Source: Planctomycetaceae bacterium | Lineage (GTDB): Bacteria > Planctomycetota > Planctomycetia > Planctomycetales > Planctomycetaceae | Reading direction: 5' to 3' | DNA length: 11,022 nucleotides | Assembly (NCBI GenBank): GCA_020426085.1 | Contig: JAGQQP010000080.1 | Location: 1-11,022 of the forward strand | In this document: positions 7,552-11,022 of the stretch, piece by piece | How the letters are laid out: each line of letters starts with the position of its first letter | How positions within the stretch are numbered: the stretch's first letter is position 1 | Notes under the pieces: model-generated | What the model was told of the DNA's origin: nothing | Seen by the model: only the letters and a program-made list of their open reading frames with translations | The model's database searches: none | Made by a program: the position numbers and the translations under genes

Positions 7552-7647
7552 AGGCTGGACTTTGTCATAAACTAACGTGTTTGTCACCGTCTTGACACAG
7601 GGATGGTATCAGTCCAATCGCGTTTCTTCTTTGATGAGTTCGGAATC

Positions 7648-8142
7648 ATGGGGTTCGAAGTCAGACCAATCCAACTGGATGATCTTGCTGGTTTTCGTGA
7701 AGCGATGGCGCGTGTGGCGGCTGAAAGAAGATACCTGCTGACCGTGGAACTCCCTTCCCCGGAGAATACGGAAGTCTATATCAGACATAACGTCGAACAG
7801 AACCATGCTCAATATGTGGCAGTGATCGATCAGCAGATTGTCGGCTGGGCCGACATCATTCCTCACGTGCGCGATTCCGTCAGGCATGTGGCACGACTGG
7901 GCATGGGGGTCGTCGCAGAACATCGAGGTCAGGGGATCGGCAACCAGCTGCTGGAACGCGCGATGGCGCATGCCTGGGCACAGGGTCTGAAGCGACTGGA
8001 GCTGGAAGTGTTCTCGGATAACGAAGTGGCGCTGAACCTGTATCGCAAACACGGTTTTCAGGTGGAAGGGGTCAAGCGCTTTGCGAGATACATCGACGGC
8101 GCTTATCAGGATATCGTCATCATGGGCCAGTATCGTATCTGA
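7648..8142 (+). CDS. GNAT family N-acetyltransferase
   Basis: Protein of 164 residues predicted to transfer an acetyl group from acetyl-CoA to an amine; the substrate is unknown. The chain begins with the first GNAT strand (FEVRPIQLDD). It has the central LGMGVVAEHRGQGIGNQLLE, containing the CoA pyrophosphate-binding RGQGIG (about 93-98). It ends with LELEVFSDNEVALNLYRKHGF, the typical late-domain motif. The frame is open to ATG 7603, which would add 15 residues unlike the family (MVSVQSRFFFDEFGI). ATG 7648 is preferred because the domain starts right after it, although neither start has a good ribosome binding site. The stop lies 4 bases from the convergent scpB stop. Confidence 0.92.
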   Translation: MGFEVRPIQLDDLAGFREAMARVAAERRYLLTVELPSPENTEVYIRHNVEQNHAQYVAVIDQQIVGWADIIPHVRDSVRHVARLGMGVVAEHRGQGIGNQLLERAMAHAWAQGLKRLELEVFSDNEVALNLYRKHGFQVEGVKRFARYIDGAYQDIVIMGQYRI

Positions 8143-8146
8143 CGAT

Positions 8147-8902
8147 TTACTTATGACTCAACGATTCACTGTAAGGCAGTTCTTCGATGTTGCCTAAGCC
8201 GAAGACCTGCAGGAAGCGGGCGGTGGTGATGTATTTCACTTCCGCTTTTTTATCTTCGTTCCGTTCGATGGCAATCAGTTCGCGTCGGAGCAGCTGGCGG
8301 AGGACGCCGTTGGCTTTGTCTTTGCCGGCTTCGATGATCTGATCTTTCGTGATCGGCTGCTGATAGGCGACGAGCGCCAGGACCTCGAGGGCATCCTGCG
8401 AGAGTTTGACTTCTTTGGGACCGAAACCATACACGCGGTTGCGAATGCGTTCGAAGTCGTGCCTGAGGATCAGGCGGTAGCCCCCTTCTTCCATCCGGAT
8501 CTCATAGGGTCGCGCTTCTTCAATGTACTGGCGATTAATGTCATCGAGTAAATCGTCGACATAGGAAGAGGAGTATTCGTCATTGAGCAGTGAGCAGAGC
8601 TTCTTCGTCGTCAGCGGTTTGCCGCCGACAAACAGGGCTGCTTCGATGATCTGACGCGGGGGAATGCGGGTCTCGCGTTTTACCGATGTACTGCTGCTTT
8701 TGGGCGGTTCGGCAGTTTCTTCAACGGGCTGTTCGTCTGGCAGTTCCAGATCCCGCTCGACTGCTTCGATGGCTTCCAGCGTCCGTTCATAGTCGGCGTC
8801 GATCTCTTCATCGACCTGACTGCTCGCAGCGAAGGCGGCCAGAAAGTCGTCTTCATTGGAACTGGTATCGTCGCTGGCTGGTTGTTCTTCTTCCACAGAC
8901 AT
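8147..8902 (-). CDS. scpB: Segregation and condensation protein B (ScpB)
   Basis: Protein of 251 residues. ScpB is the kleisin-associated subunit of the SMC-ScpA-ScpB complex that organises and segregates the chromosome. The first winged helix (about 83-158) starts with RQIIEAALFVGGKPLT, and the second (about 166-238) contains QDALEVLALVAYQQPITKDQI. The chain closes with the family signature TTARFLQVFGLGNIEELP (226-243). Two oddities are visible. An acidic, probably disordered extension fills residues 1-78. The loop before the TT motif reads NEDKKAEVKY where many ScpB proteins have a GRP-type sequence. No scpA or smc is adjacent. The zinc-finger membrane protein gene ends 76 bases upstream, so co-transcription is possible. 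The start is supported by AAAGGA about 11 bases upstream, which lies in a hairpin loop. Confidence 0.93.
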   Translation of the reverse strand: MSVEEEQPASDDTSSNEDDFLAAFAASSQVDEEIDADYERTLEAIEAVERDLELPDEQPVEETAEPPKSSSTSVKRETRIPPRQIIEAALFVGGKPLTTKKLCSLLNDEYSSSYVDDLLDDINRQYIEEARPYEIRMEEGGYRLILRHDFERIRNRVYGFGPKEVKLSQDALEVLALVAYQQPITKDQIIEAGKDKANGVLRQLLRRELIAIERNEDKKAEVKYITTARFLQVFGLGNIEELPYSESLSHK

Positions 8903-8924
8903 TCCCTCAATCCTTTCAGGGAAT
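8901..8924 (-). promoter_or_regulatory. Hairpin around the scpB ribosome binding site
   Basis: On the minus strand ATTCCCT and AGGGAAT form a perfect 7-bp stem around a 10-base loop (GAAAGGATTG) that contains AAAGGA. The last two bases of the 3' arm are the first two bases of the scpB start codon. The structure is certain at sequence level; an effect on translation is inference. Confidence 0.4.
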
Positions 8925-8978
8925 CAAGCATCAAAGTTCAGAGTGCTCACCGGACGATCAAAGAGTCTTCTCAGAGTT

Positions 8979-9446
8979 TCATTGATTCAAAGCCAGCACA
9001 TACGCTTCCCAGTCTGCCTGTCTTTGTCGGGCGGCTTTCAGCTGGGCCGGGTTATTGTGCATATTTGCTTCGATTTCATCAACCTTTTTCTGGCATTTGG
9101 GGCAATGGGCGAGGTGGACCTGCATCTGCTCTGTAGTATGTTGATCGAGCTTATGGGCAATGTAGTCACTCGCATAGTCGAGGGCCTGCTTACAGTTAAT
9201 GCCTCCAGGCATTTTTTTACCAGCCAGCTGGTCGCCGGAGGAAGAGCCCGAAATGGAATTCATGCCGATAAAACCGACCAGTCCTACGGCCAGACAGACC
9301 GTCAGGATCTCAGCACCGGTGATCAGGTGACTGATTTTTTTCCGTTTTTTCATCACGGACACGAACTGACACAGGTCGCCTGGTGCGCAGTCGCGCCACT
9401 CTGTTTCGGTATCGATTGAGGATGGAGTTGGGTTGTTTTTGTTCAT
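8979..9446 (-). CDS. Membrane protein with anti-sigma-type zinc finger (zf-HC2-like)
   Basis: Protein of 155 residues. A polar N-terminus with EWRDCAPGDLC (16-26) leads through the basic MKKRKK (32-37) to one membrane segment at about 42-62 (ITGAEILTVCLAVGLVGF). After it, C85 (INCKQALDYASDYIAHKLD) and the HxxxCxxC motif H111-C115-C118 (HLAHCPKC) form a zinc-finger pattern like that of ZAS anti-sigma factors. In those proteins the finger is normally N-terminal and cytoplasmic. Here it lies after the membrane segment, and the basic cluster before the segment predicts that it faces outward. No sigma factor gene is nearby. AGGAGG 7 bases before the ATG supports the start. The gene follows a Crp-type regulator and a CRP-like operator. 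The domain call is good; a regulatory role is inference. Confidence 0.82.
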   Translation of the reverse strand: MNKNNPTPSSIDTETEWRDCAPGDLCQFVSVMKKRKKISHLITGAEILTVCLAVGLVGFIGMNSISGSSSGDQLAGKKMPGGINCKQALDYASDYIAHKLDQHTTEQMQVHLAHCPKCQKKVDEIEANMHNNPAQLKAARQRQADWEAYVLALNQ

Positions 9447-9453
9447 GTTAAAA

Positions 9454-9473
9454 CCTCCTGCTACATCAGCAGG
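9454..9473 (-). promoter_or_regulatory. Shine-Dalgarno AGGAGG overlapped by a hairpin
   Basis: On the minus strand AGGAGG (complement of 9454-9459) is the ribosome binding site of the zinc-finger gene. Its first three bases are the 3' end of a 6-bp stem CCTGCT, GATGT loop, AGCAGG (complement of 9457-9473). Folding would partly cover the ribosome binding site. Confidence 0.5.
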
Positions 9474-9516
9474 AATTTCTGCTTTCTTTCTTTTGTGGGA
9501 CTTTTCCCCTGCTTTT

Positions 9517-9522
9517 ATTATC
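9517..9522 (-). promoter_or_regulatory. Candidate -10 box (GATAAT) of the zinc-finger gene
   Basis: GATAAT on the minus strand matches TATAAT at five of six positions. No good -35 hexamer lies 16-18 bases upstream (CAGATC at 17). The implied start point is near 9510, giving a leader of about 64 bases. The absence of a -35 box fits activation by a factor bound at -41.5. Confidence 0.45.
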
Positions 9523-9542
9523 GTAGCCAGTGCTTGTGTGAT

Positions 9543-9560
9543 CTGTGAGATAGCTTACAG
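9543..9560. promoter_or_regulatory. CRP-like operator CTGTGA-N6-TTACAG
   Basis: The 18-base palindrome CTGTGAGATAGCTTACAG contains TGTGA-N6-TTACA, one change from the E. coli CRP core TGTGA-N6-TCACA. It lies between the Crp-type regulator gene and the zinc-finger gene. Its centre (9551.5) is 41.5 bases upstream of the start predicted from the GATAAT box. The regulator's recognition helix keeps RETV, as in CRP. Confidence 0.5.
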
Positions 9561-9606
9561 TTTCTCTGCATTTCAGCTCACAGTGAGGGAGATGGCGGGA
9601 TTTATT

Positions 9607-10362
9607 TCAGGCTTCGGCTCCTCTTAAGACGAATTCACCCGACTGATCCGGTTTCGACTGGAAGGCGGGTGTCAGTTTAAAATCAATCGAATGTGCCAGG
9701 TACCGGGCTTTCCGTAAGATAATGTGGCGCTTCTGGATATCGATGCTGCGTTCGTCCTGAAGTTCGCCCAGCAGAACAGTCACGGTTTCCCGCGTGCTGC
9801 CGATGATGCTGGCCAGTTCCTGATGCGAGAGTTTGATGTTGATCAGAACCCCTTCACTGGTAAAACGGCCATATTTTTCTGCTAATTCGAGCAGTAAATG
9901 AGTCAGTCGATCCCGATTGGAGCGAAACAGCAGTGATTTGAGTCGCTGCTCGATCCGTTGTCGGCGTAATCCCATCAGCTTGGTCACGCCCAGCGAGACG
10001 GTTGCATGATGTTCCATGAGATCCTGAATGATCTGTCCCGGGATGCGGAGAATCGAGGATTTCAACATGGCTTCTGCATATTCTTCACGTTCGCCGCCAC
10101 CCAGAATGGCCAGCTCACCGAAGAGTTCGCCGGGTTCGATCAACGCCAGCAGCGCCTGTTTTCCTTCGCCGGTCAGGTGATAGAGTTTGATTCTGCCGGA
10201 CAGGAGCAGGTAAACCGAATCACTGCTCTCTGTGGGGAGATAAACCATATTTCCGCGAGCGAAATTTCGAACCGAGGAGTTCCGTTCAACATGCGCAATC
10301 TGATCCTGACTCAAGCGCTCGAACAGATCGCAATTCTTCAGGTACCAGAAATTTTTGTCCAT
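9607..10362 (-). CDS. Crp/Fnr family transcriptional regulator
   Basis: Cytoplasmic DNA-binding regulator of 251 residues. The N-terminal cyclic-nucleotide-binding-type domain (about 10-125) shows the cassette PGELFGELAILGG (77-89) followed by R92. A dimerisation helix (about 125-148) leads to the winged helix (about 150-220), with KLSHQELASIIGSTRETVTV (177-196). The recognition helix keeps R191, E192, T193 and V194, the equivalents of CRP R180-V183. The third CRP base-contact residue, R185, is a valine here. FNR-type iron-sulfur cysteines are absent, as C11 is the only cysteine, so an oxygen-sensing cluster is unlikely. The effector is unknown. About 25 residues beyond the usual C-terminus have no recognised role. 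The gene has its own candidate promoter (10460-10489) and an inverted repeat in its leader. Confidence 0.95.
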   Translation of the reverse strand: MDKNFWYLKNCDLFERLSQDQIAHVERNSSVRNFARGNMVYLPTESSDSVYLLLSGRIKLYHLTGEGKQALLALIEPGELFGELAILGGGEREEYAEAMLKSSILRIPGQIIQDLMEHHATVSLGVTKLMGLRRQRIEQRLKSLLFRSNRDRLTHLLLELAEKYGRFTSEGVLINIKLSHQELASIIGSTRETVTVLLGELQDERSIDIQKRHIILRKARYLAHSIDFKLTPAFQSKPDQSGEFVLRGAEA

Positions 10363-10376
10363 GGAGACGAACCTTG

Positions 10377-10396
10377 CCCTGTTTCAGTTCACAGGG
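10377..10396. promoter_or_regulatory. Inverted repeat CCCTGT-N8-ACAGGG in the crp-family gene leader
   Basis: A perfect 6-bp inverted repeat around 8 bases lies 14 bases upstream of the regulator's ATG, downstream of its candidate promoter. It holds one CRP-like half site (TCACA, 10389-10393) but no partner at the right spacing. It could be an autoregulatory site or an RNA hairpin close to the ribosome binding site. Confidence 0.3.
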
Positions 10397-10459
10397 AATG
10401 ACATGAGAAAGTCAACGGCAGCTGCAGAGTCCGGAAATCGCGTTTTCCGTCTGCTACCT

Positions 10460-10489
10460 AATATACAGCGTCAGAAGCGGTTTTGAGAA
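10460..10489 (-). promoter_or_regulatory. Candidate sigma70-type promoter of the Crp-type regulator
   Basis: On the minus strand TTCTCA (complement of 10484-10489) and TATATT (complement of 10460-10465) are 18 bases apart, matching their consensus at four and five of six positions. Transcription would start near 10453, leaving a leader of about 90 bases before the ATG at 10362. This suggests the regulator is transcribed separately from naxE. Confidence 0.38.
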
Positions 10490-10491
10490 CC

Positions 10492-10517
10492 CCCGTTTTA
10501 CGGAAACGGGCTATTTT
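10492..10517 (+). terminator. Hairpin with T-tract between naxE and the regulator gene
   Basis: CCCGTTT (10492-10498) and AAACGGG (10504-10510) pair perfectly around a 5-base loop, followed by CTATTTTTT. Read on the plus strand this is a fair intrinsic terminator, yet both flanking genes are on the minus strand. On the minus strand the hairpin lies about 45 bases after the naxE stop but has no T-tract behind it. It could end naxE transcripts weakly or stop antisense transcription entering naxE. Confidence 0.4.
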
Positions 10518-10554
10518 TTGGGTTTGCATCGATTTGTACAGAGCGAGAAAGGGC

Positions 10555-11022
10555 TCAATGTTCGCTGGAATCCTGTTTTTGCAGGAGATCCTCCACGATT
10601 TTCTCCGGCGCTCCGATGGGCAGAACATGGATGGTTCCCGTGTACTGGCGGGAATCGGGATTGGCGAAACCTTTTTTTTCGGCGACGAAGGTCGCGGTCT
10701 GGTGAGCGTGAATGCATTCACCCAGAGGCACTCCGGTATCGCAGTCGAGGCCGGAAGGGAGGTCGACGGCCAGCTTGAAGCCGGGTGCCTGATTGATGAG
10801 CGAAATGGCGGTTGAGTAAGGTTCCCGGATCGTGCCTTCCACACCGGTTCCCAGCAGAGCGTCGACAATCCAGTCTGCTGAATTCAGGAATTCGCGAAAC
10901 GCCTGCGGTTGATTCAGGTCGGGATCGATGTGCATGTCGATTCCCATGCGCTGCGCCACGTGAAAGTTGATGGCGGCATCCCCTTTGAGTTCCGAGGGAT
11001 CGGCCAGCAGATAGATTTCGAC
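10555..11022 (-). CDS. naxE: NAD(P)H-hydrate epimerase (YjeF N-terminal domain), C-terminal part, 5' end outside window
   Basis: Metabolite-repair enzyme that interconverts the R and S epimers of NADHX and NADPHX, the damaged hydrated cofactors, for a partner dehydratase. The frame is open to the right edge; 155 residues are visible. They begin VEIYLLADPSELKGDAAINF and include DWIVDALLGTGVEG, the diagnostic KLAVDLPSGLDCDTG, ATFVAEKKGF and GTIHVLPIGAP. The N-terminal GNNGGDG-type loop would lie beyond the window. The chain ends soon after the Rossmann-like domain, so the carbohydrate-kinase-like dehydratase domain that follows YjeF_N in bacterial Nnr fusions is absent, and the partner enzyme must be encoded elsewhere. 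The ATG at 10959 is internal. The next gene downstream is the Crp-type regulator, 192 bases away. Confidence 0.93.
   Translation of the reverse strand, partial: VEIYLLADPSELKGDAAINFHVAQRMGIDMHIDPDLNQPQAFREFLNSADWIVDALLGTGVEGTIREPYSTAISLINQAPGFKLAVDLPSGLDCDTGVPLGECIHAHQTATFVAEKKGFANPDSRQYTGTIHVLPIGAPEKIVEDLLQKQDSSEH

Noticed and set aside
7591..7596. TTGACA as -35 box of a promoter for the acetyltransferase gene
   Set aside because: The hexamer is perfect, but 16-18 bases downstream there is no acceptable -10 sequence (around caatcg).
8856..9419. 187-codon plus-strand open frame antisense to scpB and the zinc-finger gene
   Set aside because: Both minus-strand genes show clear domains and strong ribosome binding sites. 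The plus-strand translation has no recognisable domain and no good start signal.
9577..9587. Palindrome CTCACAGTGAG as a terminator of the regulator gene
   Set aside because: The arms are only 5 bp with a one-base centre, and no T-tract follows on the minus strand.
10380..10393. Second CRP-type operator in the regulator's leader
   Set aside because: Only one half site (TCACA) fits. At the required 6-base spacing the other half is CCTGT, not TGTGA.
10458..10868. 136-codon minus-strand frame overlapping naxE
   Set aside because: It is a different register of the naxE coding region with serine- and proline-rich random-looking sequence. The naxE frame carries the diagnostic VDLPSGLD motif.

Overview
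The window looks like a chromosomal segment of a member of the Planctomycetota, probably near Gimesia or a related Planctomycetaceae genus (inference). The best evidence is a DUF1549/DUF1553 protein followed directly by a DUF1501 protein, a pair that is heavily amplified in this phylum. A short leucine-rich-repeat membrane protein with 24-residue repeats and a run of small exported proteins of no recognised family fit the same origin. No rRNA, tRNA, CRISPR array, insertion sequence or phage gene was seen.

Layout, left to right. (1) 1-3279, plus strand: the C-terminal part of a DUF1549/DUF1553 protein carrying a CAQCH haem-type motif, then a Tat-exported DUF1501 protein 14 bases downstream. 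(2) 3280-3660 is the only gene-free stretch over 300 bases. It holds two divergent, inverted copies of a double-hairpin element (3364-3417 and 3503-3556), a short A-rich tandem tract on the left, and a candidate promoter (3584-3612) on the right. (3) 3661-4608: a SUKH (SMI1/KNR4) protein and a Nudix hydrolase. (4) 4707-7520: five consecutive plus-strand genes for small membrane or secreted proteins. One is an LRR protein and four have no recognised family. (5) 7648-8142: a GNAT acetyltransferase, ending 4 bases from the convergent scpB.

(6) 8147-11022, minus strand, read right to left: the C-terminal part of NAD(P)H-hydrate epimerase (naxE), a Crp/Fnr-family regulator, a membrane protein with an anti-sigma-type zinc finger, and scpB. 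A palindrome close to the E. coli CRP consensus lies between the regulator and the zinc-finger gene. It is centred exactly 41.5 bases before the start point predicted from a GATAAT -10 box, which is the geometry of a class II activator promoter. The regulator may therefore activate the next gene, and possibly scpB after it. Hairpins overlap the translation starts of both the zinc-finger gene and scpB.

The two observations most worth following are the double-hairpin element, whose two copies differ by six compensatory base-pair changes and cap every hairpin with a GNA triloop, and the regulator, operator and zinc-finger gene arrangement. Family names come from recognising motifs by eye; no database search was run.
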